DNA of 64,000 nt from Brienomyrus brachyistius (lineage: Eukaryota; Chordata; Actinopteri; Osteoglossiformes; Mormyridae): positions 9,411,435 to 9,475,434 of the forward strand of contig NC_064538.1 in assembly GCF_023856365.1 (NCBI RefSeq), written 5' to 3'. How positions within the stretch are numbered: the first letter of the stretch is position 1; the number at the start of each line of letters is the position of its first letter. Made by a program: the position numbers and the translations under genes. This document shows positions 23,416 through 33,699 of this stretch, in pieces. Below the pieces are notes generated by a model. That model saw only the letters and a program-made list of their open reading frames with translations, was not told where the DNA came from and searched no databases.

Positions 23416-25715
23416 CTGTTATTACACTCTTTAGAAAGCTGCTAACTTAATTAACATGAAATAATTATTCTGTAAATATAATAAGTTATTTAAGTAGTTT
23501 TGAGCAAAAGGAGAGGAATCCAGCATGTCACATGGCTGTGCTGGGTTATATAGTACGAAGATATCAGAGTATGTCCACCTTGGAAAGAGGATGACCACAA
23601 ACCACTAAAGACCAACACAACTGGGAACTGGAGACCATTTTTATCAAGACCACTTAACCTTCTGTGTTCTGCACTGACTCAGAGTACAAATACCATCTGG
23701 TTGCCATGGCTCCTGTGCCAATCCTGGATGTTATGTTCAGGCCAGTGTGTGTGACTTTATTAATATCATACTTAAAAATCACTCTGCTCATAAAGACTGC
23801 TTCTGTCACCATGTAAAAGCTACATTTCCCAAATCATGTTTAATCCCTGTAAAATATGTTTAATTTTCTGGATGAACAGACAACGCCTTTCTTTTCTGAT
23901 TTATAAACTGCCCAATTCTCATATCAAATCCATCATTGCTTCACCAAGGTTTCACCTCCTGCTGCATCTCTTCGGTTTGCCGCGTCTTGAAAACACAGCG
24001 GCGAAGGGGATATTCCTGAAGGAGCTTTAACTGCATCTCTGATGAGGGGGAGAAAGAAACGGAGCAAACATTTTGTTTTTTATTTTCCCTTTTGCAAACA
24101 TCCTGCCTCAGGAGCCCGGCAGAAACAGCTGTGCACGTCTAAAGATGCATGCTGGCAACATGGAGACACTCGAACGCTCCCTCCCTCCTTCTCCCTCGAT
24201 CTCTCAAGTGACAACAACGAAGAAGGAGAAGGGAGGAACAAGGTGAGGAAGAGGAACCTTATGTTAACCTGCACACACATGTTATGGGAAGGTTTGCACG
24301 AAAACCTCTGCTTCTGGTGAGGAGCGCTGAATTGCTCATTGTCAGAACTGATGCCAGTCAATCTGGGTATGATACATAGAATGCAGACAGGGAAAAGAGT
24401 GAGAGAACAAACTTGAAATATGAATTGTTCCTCTAATGAAACACTGTGCTCAGTAGGAATGGGAATTAATCAATGACCTCATTAGCTTATTTCAGTACAG
24501 CAGCTTGGCTCCGGAGTAATACAAATAGGTGCTTGATTTGTGTGGGAGTCCCAGTGGCCCCAAACTTACACCCCCTCCCCCTGTACAGCGAGGGCGGTGG
24601 AGAGCCGTGTGAGGGACAGGTAATGCTGTCACCTCCAGCTGTTCCTCCCCTTCTGCTTTCTGCTAAAGCTACCAGCGCAACAGCGTGCGAACAAACTCAG
24701 GTTCACATGCAGTGCTGCCCGAAGGTGGCCTTCAATACACATTAAGGTCGTTTCCATTTATCATCCATTCGTTGCGTTTTTCACAAAAAGAACAGAGCAA
24801 AAAAACAAAAAAAAAAAAAAAAAAAAAACACACGCTGACTAGTCAGCTTGTTAGTGATGCTCCTCCACAGCGCGGATGAGCTGGAACTGCGCCTGTGTCT
24901 TTCTTATTTTAACCAGGTGACTCTTCCTCGAGGGTCTCTGTCCTTGAAGGATTCACGTCACCCTTTGTCTCCGCGTAACTCGGTACAGGAAAGCCTTCAT
25001 TTTTTTCTGCATGGTATTCCAGAGCCTTGGCTGCAGCCGTCTGTATCAGAAAGGCTGTTCTAAACCATCGACCCTCCAAGAGAACATCGCCTTTCACCCC
25101 CCCCCCCCACCAAAAACAGCTCTATCCAAATCCCGGCATTCTTCTTACCCACCCCCCTCCCTGAATAAAGGTATGGTATGGAGCAGGTCAGGCCGGTAAG
25201 GCTTATTTAAGCACTTCTGTAACATAAAGGTGCAGCTGTGTGAAGGAGCTCCATGATGGCACCCAGGCATGGGGGGTAGGGCGAAGCAAAGAGTGCCTGT
25301 CCAGGGAAGCCCAGCTAGGCTGACCTGACTACCGGGACTGCAGTGTGGATGCCGTAAGTGAGCACAATTAGAACTGGAGCTTTCCTCTTGCTAACCATGT
25401 CTCCGCCTGCACGCCACACTGCTGATATTCTTAGCCTTTACTCAAGGGTCCAGCCACGCTATCTGATAAGGCCGGCGTGTCCTGCAGGTCTGTCCTTCAG
25501 TCTGGTTCAGTTTCATGTGCATTTCCCTACCTGCTTATTAACACGATTGCCCACTTGTTATGTCATACATGTTATTAAGAAAGACTAAATTAATCTTTAT
25601 TCTATATTTGGCATTCCATGAGGAATACAGAAAAATGTGGCTTGAGCTGTATTCAAATGATGTTTCTTAATCAATGTAGAATTTAGATCCAGATAACACG
25701 TTCTAAAAAAAAACA
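23416..25715. other. Intergenic DNA, no gene recognised
   Basis: Contains A22 at 24807-24828 and C12 at 25097-25108. Two overlapping frames (plus and minus, 24.04-24.36 kb) show no domains. The A run is not preceded by a recognisable retroposon. Confidence 0.4.
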
Positions 25716-25796
25716 ATAATATGTGTGTGTGTGTATATAAATATATATGTATTTGTACGCCCAAACACACTTATAGAAATGCAGTGTGTGATGGTC

Positions 25797-25859
<63 letters not shown>

Positions 25860-25912
25860 ATGTAAATATATATATATACACACAAACACACACACACAGA
25901 CATATATATTGT
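25716..25912. repeat. Compound TG/TA microsatellite with a 58-bp TA core
   Basis: A TG run, then TA-rich DNA, then an uninterrupted TA run at 25800-25857, then CA runs. The TA run is self-complementary and could extrude as a cruciform. Tyrosine/isoleucine-rich frames are artefacts. Confidence 0.96.
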
Positions 25913-26608
25913 CATAAATATCTGACATCCCGTGATTGTTCGGTCAGCCTCACTGTAAGCAGCTACACTTATTTCTGCAATATTGAGAAATTTAGTCTGT
26001 TAATTCAGATATTTTAGGGTAGTATTAGGAGATAAAAATGTAACATGGTCCGTAATGTTTGGTTTGATTTGTTAGTAAAATTAGCATTTCAGATGTTGGT
26101 CCTGGTAATGATACTCATGGAAGCTGCAGTGATATCAGAAGCTCCATGTGTGCAGTTTGTAACGGTGAACACCAGCTATTTTAGGCAGGTTGCATATGGC
26201 AAAGCTATTAGTTGCACAATATGACACAGGCCAGGTGATGAAACTATTTTTCCGAGGCCTTTATTATTCTTGGGTTTCAGTTTGAGGACGATATGAACAA
26301 TACGAAAGCAATGATGACCATGCAGCCTATCGGCAACCTTCATATGCTTCTGTGTTTAATTAACAGACACATACACAGTGTTACCTACCATGTCTACATA
26401 TTGTCTACATACCATGTCTACACATTAAAATTCAGTCTAAACTTAATATGCTCATAGTGACCTGCAAAATTTGCCTGAAATGCACACATGTACATACATA
26501 AGCACAGAAATATAATGTTCCCATCCAATATGCCAATGGAAACTCTCCGACACAAGCCTTTGAACCTATCAACACAAGCCAATCTCTCTTTGTCTCTTTT
26601 ACATACAA

Positions 26609-26609
<1 letters not shown>

Positions 26610-26675
<66 letters not shown>
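26610..26675. repeat. (AT)n microsatellite, 66 bp
   Basis: An uninterrupted AT run flanked by CA-containing DNA, similar to the tract 0.8 kb upstream. Confidence 0.97.
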
Positions 26676-26681
<6 letters not shown>

Positions 26682-26689
26682 CATACACA

Positions 26690-27480
26690 CACACTAACTT
26701 CAAGCTTCTAACCTGAGACCAAGCTTGCAAAGAGAGCAAGTGAACATCTGATCCAAAACGAGACCTTTCTCACACAAAAAGATGAGTCGAAAATAAACAC
26801 ACAGCGGTATAGAACATTATCAGTACGACTCCCTCTGCTCTTTCACACACAGATGCAGGGATCTGATGTCTGGACACTTTTCAATGGAAGACACAAAGAA
26901 GACGGTCGACAGCTCAGCCTCCCCGATAACATGGACGGGAGTCCCGTAGCCTCCACCCGGCACGCTGAAAGAAAGGCACCTAGCCAGAGGTTTTAAAATA
27001 AGATTTTAATTACACTTTGGAGTCATGCACAGACAACAGTCGTAAGAGCAACAAACACCAGAGAAAAGGAATGGAAAACATTTATTAGTCTAGAACAGCA
27101 TGTGACACGGCAACGGTGCTGTGGGGGCAGGACTGAATGATTCTGGTGCTGGAGAACTGGGCAGTGGGTTTGGAGTTTGGGGGGTAACTGGCCTGTGAGC
27201 GTGCCATTCAGAAGCATGCAATATTAAAGGATGCAAAGGTAGACACATAAAAGATGTTTAAAACAATGACAATCTCATGCTGAATACTGTGTTTTTTTTT
27301 CCAGGAGCTCTTAAGCAGAGGAGATTGCCTCTTTATGGTGGAAATCAATATCTTTTCTTTTCCATCTCCCCTCAGTTGCTGTTCACCCCGTTCGTTCTCA
27401 TTCTTTGCATCTGAAGACATTTTATCACTGCAGAAACTTCCTTGTCGGTCATGGGTGAGACACACACACACGTACAACTT
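26690..27480. other. Intergenic DNA
   Basis: Unique sequence with no gene recognised. Minor pyrimidine tracts lie near 27300 and 27360. Confidence 0.4.
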
Positions 27481-27492
27481 GTTAATTATATC

Positions 27493-27725
27493 TTTGTGGG
27501 GACTCTATTCATTTCTATAGGGGAACTCAAACCCCAACATGACGACCTTGACCCTCTACCCAGCCCTAACCTTAACCACAAGTAACTAAACAAAATATGA
27601 GACTTTTGGGATTTTTAATTTTCTGACTCCATTCACTGATCTTTATGGGGACCTGAAAAATGGTCCCCACAGAGAAAAAAAAAACAAGTTTTTCTTACAT
27701 TGTGGGGGATATTTGGTCCCCACAA
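27493..27725. mobile_element. GTGGGGAC-ended MITE, copy 2
   Basis: It begins TTTGTGGGGAC and ends GGTCCCCACAA, a clean inverted repeat of about 11 bp. It shares internal blocks with the 2093-2310 copy, for example CTCTATTCATTTCTAT and CCAGCCCTAACCTTAACC. A second internal inverse pair, GGGGACC / GGTCCCC near 27648-27667, makes the right half strongly hairpin-forming. No coding content. Short CA runs border it on both sides. Confidence 0.85.
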
Positions 27726-28049
27726 TATATTATAATCCTAATGCACACGCACACAAAAACTACACAGGCAAGACCCGGAGCAGTAGGAAACAGGCTGGAA
27801 GAGATGCGAGCGGGGAAGGAAGCAGACAGACGGGGCCAGCACAGGAGCCACCTGGTCCTGTCTCACTTACCGGTCCTTCTCAGCCCATTCCCCTTCCACT
27901 CCTGACCATACATAGCTTAGGCCCAGTGAGTGTCACCCAATATCCTCCGCTTCCATGATATGGTGCATGGCCCAGGAAGCCCAAGAGGCCTGGGATGGGG
28001 GGTGGGGGCAGGATGGGACAGTTGGAAATACAGACACCTCTTTATTTGG

Positions 28050-28470
28050 GTTGACTAAAAATACTTGGGGGCCATGTCAGCTGAAAGACAGCAGTGGTGT
28101 GTGATGTATGCTTGCGTGTGGGGGAGGGGCTTACTAGAAGGCTATTGATGTCAGTGAAGGGTGCTGATAGGGCCGGGGGAAGGGCGGCCAGACCCCAGGA
28201 CGCGGTGCAGGAGAGTCCATACAGCTGATCGAGAGAGAGAGCGGTTTGGAACACCCTTTGCCCACCCCGGGCACTCCAGCCGACCCTCCACTTGGTAATC
28301 TACACCTGCTATTTTTTGCCACGTTTCACTAAATATGGCCAGGGGGCAGGAGGCGCAGGCGAATGTGTGCACGGTGTGCGAGGAGGGGCAGCAGGCTGAG
28401 CTGTAAGTGTGCTCGTCTTTAATGCCTCCCTCAGTATATAAGCCCAAAGAACGTGGGGCTTATTCTGATT
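28050..28470 (+). promoter_or_regulatory. Candidate muscle promoter/enhancer of the mir-1/mir-133a transcript
   Basis: Muscle-type sites cluster here, about 5 kb before mir-1. They are a MEF2-like CTAAAAATAC (28055-28064), E-boxes CAGCTG (28078-28083 and 28222-28227) and CACCTG (28303-28308), an adjoining MEF2-like CTATTTTTTG (28309-28318) and a CArG-like CTAAATATGG (28329-28338). A TATA box, TATATAAG, lies at 28435-28442, which would place a start near 28465-28475. Each MEF2/CArG site differs from consensus by one base. SRF, MEF2 and MyoD control of miR-1/133 genes is established; assigning it to this sequence is inference. Confidence 0.45.
28435..28442 (+). promoter_or_regulatory. TATA box candidate
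   Basis: TATATAAG sits about 100 bp after the CArG-like/MEF2-like/E-box cluster, on the strand that carries the microRNAs. The orientation and spacing fit a tissue-specific TATA promoter. Confidence 0.4.
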
Positions 28471-28601
28471 ACAGTTCTGTCCTGTTTGCCTTTGGGCCTG
28501 TTCTCTTTTTCTGTTTGTTTGTTTTTTGTTTCCATATTTAAACCTAAAATCTAAATAAGTCACAGCTATATACGAAACATACGTGGTGTATTTTTTGCCT
28601 G

Positions 28602-28620
28602 TTTTTTTTTTTTTTTTTTA
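28602..28620. repeat. Poly(T) tract
   Basis: A T run of about 18, with no retroposon body recognised next to it on either strand. Confidence 0.85.
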
Positions 28621-28892
28621 CAAAACATCTCAAACTCAGGTGACGCCAGGCATCTTTTTTGCGAACGATTTTTATCTTTTTCTCAGCATCTGTTACTGGT
28701 CCGCACTTGCACAGGCTCTGCTCTGGTTCTGATTTTTCCTCGTTTTGGGCCATGACCTCTGGATCGCAGAGCGTGGAGGGGGTGTGGGAGAGGGGAAAGG
28801 GAGGCAGAGGGCTTGGGGGCCGAATCCCAACAAACCTCCTCTCTGCGCTGCCTCTCTCGGTTGTTCTCTCACCCCGAAGCCCCAGAGACACC

Positions 28893-28975
28893 AGCTTCTC
28901 TCTCTCCCTCTCTCTCTTTCTCTCTCTCCCTCTCTCTATCTCTTCCTCTCCCTCTCCCGCTCCCTCTCTCAGCTT
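28893..28975. repeat. CT-rich polypyrimidine tract
   Basis: An interrupted CTCTCT run ending CTCTCTCAG. It could serve as a splice acceptor if the host transcript starts upstream, since CAG follows a long pyrimidine tract. It is equally likely to be a plain microsatellite. Confidence 0.9.
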
Positions 28976-29040
28976 TGTCCTTCAGCTCTCCACACCTTCC
29001 AGCCTCACACTCTCCCATCCATTTTATTTGGTTTTATTAG

Positions 29041-29436
29041 TGGCATTTTGATTGGACAGGTTGGGAGGATGCGACCGCATCAGTAATTTGACGCATTTTA
29101 ATTTAGGGGAAAAATCAGCAGCCTCAGATTTTGCTCTCTCTTTTTTTTTTTATGGGTTAAAGTGTCCTTCTTTTTGGACAGGCCTTTTCCCACTTCCTCC
29201 TCAGCCTTTTCTTTTTCCCTCCTTGTTCCTCCTTGCTGGTTGCTCTGCGCGTAGGAGTGTGCCCGTGGGGGCTGGCCACAGGCTGCGGGGAGAGCAGGCA
29301 CGCTGCTCCGTTCCTCTGCTTGCTGACCCTCCTCCCTGCATCCCGAACTCTCAAAAGCTGATTCAGCTCCCGGCAAAAGGACTCTCTGCAAACTGCGCCG
29401 CACACGGCCTGCTGCAGCTGGATCCCCGTCACACCG
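29041..29436 (+). other. Possible non-coding first exon
   Basis: A reverse CCAAT box, ATTGG, lies at 29051-29055. The GC-richer stretch 29230-29430 ends CACACCG|GTACGT, which resembles a splice donor at 29437. A 277-codon frame (29052-29885, no ATG at its start) covers it but runs into a TG microsatellite and shows no domain. It might be an exon of the microRNA host RNA. The evidence is weak. Confidence 0.2.
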
Positions 29437-29527
29437 GTACGTGTGTGCATGTGTGTGTGTGTGTGTGTGTGTCAGCATGTATTGGACTCTGTGTGTGTAT
29501 GTGTGTGTGTGTGTGTGTGCGTGCGTA
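29437..29527. repeat. (TG)n microsatellite, interrupted
   Basis: Two TG runs are separated by about 25 bp of unique sequence. Cysteine/valine-rich frames here are artefacts. Confidence 0.93.
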
Positions 29528-29889
29528 CAGGCATGCACAAGTGTGTACACAGTACATGCATCGCACCCCCGGGGCAGTGCTCCCGCTTCACCTCTGCTTC
29601 CGTCACTTCTCCATGGCGACAGTAAGGCGCATGCCATCCATCAGCTGGAGTCCTGCGTGTGTCAAAGTTGCTCCAGCTTACAGGGGTTACAGATGTCAGC
29701 TGCATTGTGCCATAGCAGCACGTTACGGACGTGGCGTGCTCCACGCAGCTTGTAAGATAGATGCTCCTTTGGCAATTACTAGATGTCAGGTCGTGTATCA
29801 AAACACAAAACAAGGTTTTTCCAGTTTTTACTCTGTCAGCCTCTTCCTGACTTGTTTTTGGTCGAAAAAGGTTAAACATTTTTGAAAAC

Positions 29890-32630
29890 TGTATTGGGCA
29901 AAACGGTCGGGAACGTTAAGTTGTTAAATAGCTCTTTTCTCCTTTTTTTAAACCACGCAGTGCATAAAATAAAAAATCTGCACTGCGAGCAGTTCCCAGT
30001 GGAATGACCTACAATGAAATGTTAGACCTTTGACACGCGATCGCCCTGCGAGGTGACCAAAAGCCTCCGACATGCTATGGACTGACGGAAAAAAAAAATA
30101 AAAGCGATTTAATGGGCACAGGAAAAATAATGAGCTAGAAACAGCAAATTGGTTGTCCCCGTTTCTTAGCTGGAGTTTCCATTCCGCTGCGACGCTAAGT
30201 TAACACGGTTCTACGCGCACCTGAACCGACCTGCTCAAAATGATGCCTCCACGAGCATCCAGTGCACAACTTCTGTGTGTGTTTTAGTGCAAAACGTGTG
30301 ATGCTGAACTTACTTAAAATGTAATGTTACCTTTATTTGAAGGAGTAGGTGAATTACATTATTAATTTGAATGGTTTCATATTTTGACTTATGGGACTTG
30401 ATTATTTATCTGTGGGTGTGTTCAGGTTGCTTTTAGCGAGCTTTGGCAGGTGTCATAGGCTAAACGACAGGAGATGATTGTAACGTGATCCAGGAGTGGG
30501 GAGCTGTAAATGGACATGGGATCTGGGGGAGGCCTGATTTTCTGTGGGCAGGCCCAGTGCAGGGGACAGGCAGAACAGGTGTGCAGTCCATCTATAGGTG
30601 CGGGAAGCCGTTGTGCATATTGCAGAACCTTTACAGTGGCTGACAGCATAGGATCAAGGGAGTTTGCAAAGGGTGGGTTTGAGAGGAGTAGATGGTAGGA
30701 GGAGTAGAGAGATTGGCTAGCTGGTCCCCTCTATTGAGAGATCTGTCTGGCCTCTGCCAATTTCTTAGTGATTTTCAAATTCAAACAAAAACTTCCCCAT
30801 TTGCATAAATGGGCATTTGCCTTGAAAATATATAACATATGCCAAACCACCCTCATGCAGAAATTGCCAGCATTATTAATTACACACAGTTCTTTAGCTA
30901 TCAAGCCTAAGACCAGCGGTAAAGGTGGATCAGTGCATGCAGAATTACGGTTAGAGTGTTAGGGAAGAGATGGCAATTCTCTACTGAACACACCTCTCTT
31001 CAAATTTCAAACTTATTAGTTTCAGAATTATAGCAGAAGGCGGCGAGGCTAAAGGAATGTAAAGGGCCACCAGCAGCCAGAGCCACCAGCAGCCAGGATA
31101 AGGTGGCATCTAGTGGCCCTTCGCTCACCGGCACGGTCTCCCGTGTTTCTGAGGAGATACCTAAGGAACCCGAGCAATGGTCTGACAGGCAAGCCGGAGC
31201 GGGGGGACATTCCTAATTTGTGGTAATGGGGGAACGTGGGCAAAGACAGGGTTTGTCTGTGGTTATTTTCAGTTGGGCTGTGATTTACACAAACCTGCTT
31301 CACATTGACAGTGTCATGGAGGAGACGGAATGAAACCGCTCTGATTTATGAGGGAGACTTTTAGTTTAATTACTTGCTACACATGCTGATATACACAGTG
31401 CCGGGCCGTTGTACCAAGGGACAGACGCATCTGAGAGTTTCACTAACAGGAAAGACCGGTGCTGAAATTGTTTTGTTTTTTTTCTTTTTTATGTCTCCTG
31501 TGGTTATCTCGTAACTGATATTAACGCACCCGTACATATTACACAACGCAAGAACACCTTGCTCACCCATCTCTCTACCTCTAACTCTCTCTCTCTACCT
31601 CCTTCTCTTCTCTGCTCCTCCTCTCTAGTAATGGGCTGGTTGTCGCATCCGTGTCGCATTTCCACCTCATTTGAAAAACCGCGTTAGCCTTGATGGCCAC
31701 CCCCTGCCTCCTATGTGCATTCGGGCCATGGGGTGAAGTCGAGCTCCGTATTTGACTTTCACCTCAGGGTAAAAACATCAGGCCAGTTTCCTGCTCACCC
31801 AGGCCAAAAGCAAGTATGATTCCCATGAATTCGGCGTCGTTTGTGGTCCATGGGCCATCAAGGCCAAGCAGGTCACATAACAATCTGCGGGATCATCACT
31901 GCACCTGTGTTGGCTCAGCTGCTTCTCGGGGTGCTCTGTATGGAGGCCTCTTTGTCACAGAGGAGCCTGAGGTTCCCTTGCTCCTCATTTGCACTAGAAA
32001 GATCCCCAAAACCGCAGCAGAACTAAAGCCTGAACGCCCATTGGAAATAGCCAGCAACGTGCTGCTGCAGTGATCTTTGTGGGACGCCAGCCATTCGACT
32101 CGCTTACCTAAACCCCTCGCACCGTTCATTAAAGGCCTGACACGAGACAGTTCAGTTAAATTAATTAGAAACATGAGTCAGCCATTGCACATTTGCCTAT
32201 AAATTGGTATTGACCTATTGGGAGAGAAAGTTGGGAGGTGGGGGGGAAGGCTTTGGGCCTAGTAAAAGGTGGGGGTGGTGAACCTTAGATGATTGGAGTT
32301 CCTTCACACTGATGTTGCGAGACAACTGGATATCATGTACCTCATGGAGAAGCTTCACCCGAAAAATGCAGAATAAATCAGCCAGTCCTGTCTGTTCCAT
32401 GTATCCTTCGCTGACAGCCGTCCATTCAACGTCCATTCAGCTCATCTCTGGCTACCTGATAAAAGAGCATTAGGAGGAGGAGGGGTGTTAGGGAAGAGAG
32501 AGAGGCATCTGAAAATGCAGAGAGACAGGCGACAGTGGGAGACAGGAGGGTGGAGGAACAGGAAAAGAGAGAGGCTTCCATTTCCATGCTGGGGGCCAGG
32601 AGAACTGGAGCAGCTCTACTTTGGACTAAA
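29890..32630. other. Intergenic or intronic DNA upstream of mir-1
   Basis: Mostly unique sequence. A 16-bp tandem duplication built on CCACCAGCAGCCAGAG lies at 31068-31097, and a CT-rich stretch lies at 31575-31627. No exon recognised. If the promoter call at 28.4 kb is right, this is part of the primary transcript. Confidence 0.4.
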
Positions 32631-32631
32631 A

Positions 32632-32707
32632 GTTTTTTTTTTTTTTAGAGAGAGAGAGAGATTGAGCAAGTGAGAGGGCTGAAAGAGAGAGAGCGAGAGA
32701 GAGTGTA

Positions 32708-32748
<41 letters not shown>

Positions 32749-32752
32749 ATGG
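32632..32752. repeat. T run followed by interrupted (GA)n tract
   Basis: T14 passes into GA-rich DNA with a GTGTGT interruption. The T-run followed by AG resembles a splice acceptor, but simple-sequence origin is more likely. Confidence 0.9.
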
Positions 32753-32808
32753 GACCCATCGAGAGCGACTGCAGTCAACCTGAGTGATTAAAGGAAAAGG
32801 AAAGAACA

Positions 32809-32946
32809 ATGAGGTGTTTTCACTCTGCAAAGCTTTATTTCTCCATGGTGTTGGTCACTCAGAAGAATGCACAAGCGACGTGGATTGTGATCAGCTGGGT
32901 GAGCGTGAATCTTTTCTGTCCTCCTCTGTTGCTGTTACACCTTTAG
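32809..32946 (+). CDS. Possible 45-codon small ORF upstream of mir-1
   Basis: An ATG in good context (A at -3) opens a 45-residue frame ending at TAG. The N-terminal part is polar/basic (MRCFHSAKLYFS) and the C-terminal half is hydrophobic (TWIVISWVSVNLF, then CPPLLLLHL), consistent with a single membrane segment. Its size and layout recall the muscle SERCA-regulating micropeptides, but I see no sequence match to any of them. A donor-like GG|GTGAGC lies inside the frame, so splicing could remove its end. A chance ORF is the default explanation. Confidence 0.15.
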   Translation: MRCFHSAKLYFSMVLVTQKNAQATWIVISWVSVNLFCPPLLLLHL

Positions 32947-33624
32947 CTCAACACTCAAGGTGAACGGCGGGTTGTTTGGTGTAACTTGTGTGAAAGACGT
33001 CCTCCCTCAGACAGAGCACAGAGGCAGGGGCCTGGCAAATTAATCTGCTGAATCTGAGGACTAACATAACCGCAAAAACCTGTGAGAAGATAACTCAAAG
33101 GGAATATTCTTAAACAACTCAGATGTACAAGGTAAATGTAATGGAATTCTTAAATAATTGCGCATTTCGGTTTATTCATAAAAATCAATTAATTTTATTA
33201 TAATAGGAATAATAATTATTATTATGGCATTTTAAAAATATTTTAACGATAGGGTACCATCGCAAAACTTTGTGAGGTGTGAAAAGACCTCAAAACCTTC
33301 GCAAAGCTGTCTGACATTGAGTGCTGTTTTAAGGAACATAACGTTATAACAAGATTTTACGGATCGTTAACGTTTCGGTTTCCGTGAGTATTTCTGATGT
33401 ATGGAATTGTTTAACGAAATTAACACGTATCTGCAACAATGACGCAGAAACTTGCGCGTAACGGCTGTTTATCTAAATATAGATTAATCAATGGGTTTTG
33501 GAGCAGGCCCGGGGGTGAGGATCTTCCCGTCACCCGCTAATGGGTATGGGGACACAGGCTGTGGGGGGGCCAGGGGCTGGGGCCCTGAATTGGAGGCACA
33601 GGCAAAGTGCAGTGACAGCTCTTG

Positions 33625-33699
33625 CTTGGGAGACATACTTCTTTATATACCCATATGAACAAGGGCAACTATGGAATGTAAAGAAGTATGTATCCCAGG
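33625..33699 (+). ncRNA. mir1: microRNA mir-1 precursor hairpin
   Basis: The 3p arm at 33672-33693 matches mature miR-1 base for base (starts TGGAATGTAAAGAAG, seed GGAATGT). The 5p arm at 33633-33654 (ACATACTTCTTTATATACCC...) is the known star strand. The arms pair over about 29 bp around a roughly 17-base loop. miR-1 is the main heart and skeletal muscle microRNA and promotes muscle differentiation by repressing targets such as HDAC4 and HAND2. The CTTGGGAGACATAC flank resembles vertebrate mir-1-1 more than mir-1-2. The seed and both Dicer ends are intact, so it should be functional. Open frames across it on both strands are shadows. Confidence 0.97.

Noticed and set aside
29052..29885. 277-codon open frame, the longest in the window
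   Set aside because: It has no ATG at its start, runs through a TG microsatellite and CT-rich DNA, shows no domain, and several other frames overlap it on both strands.
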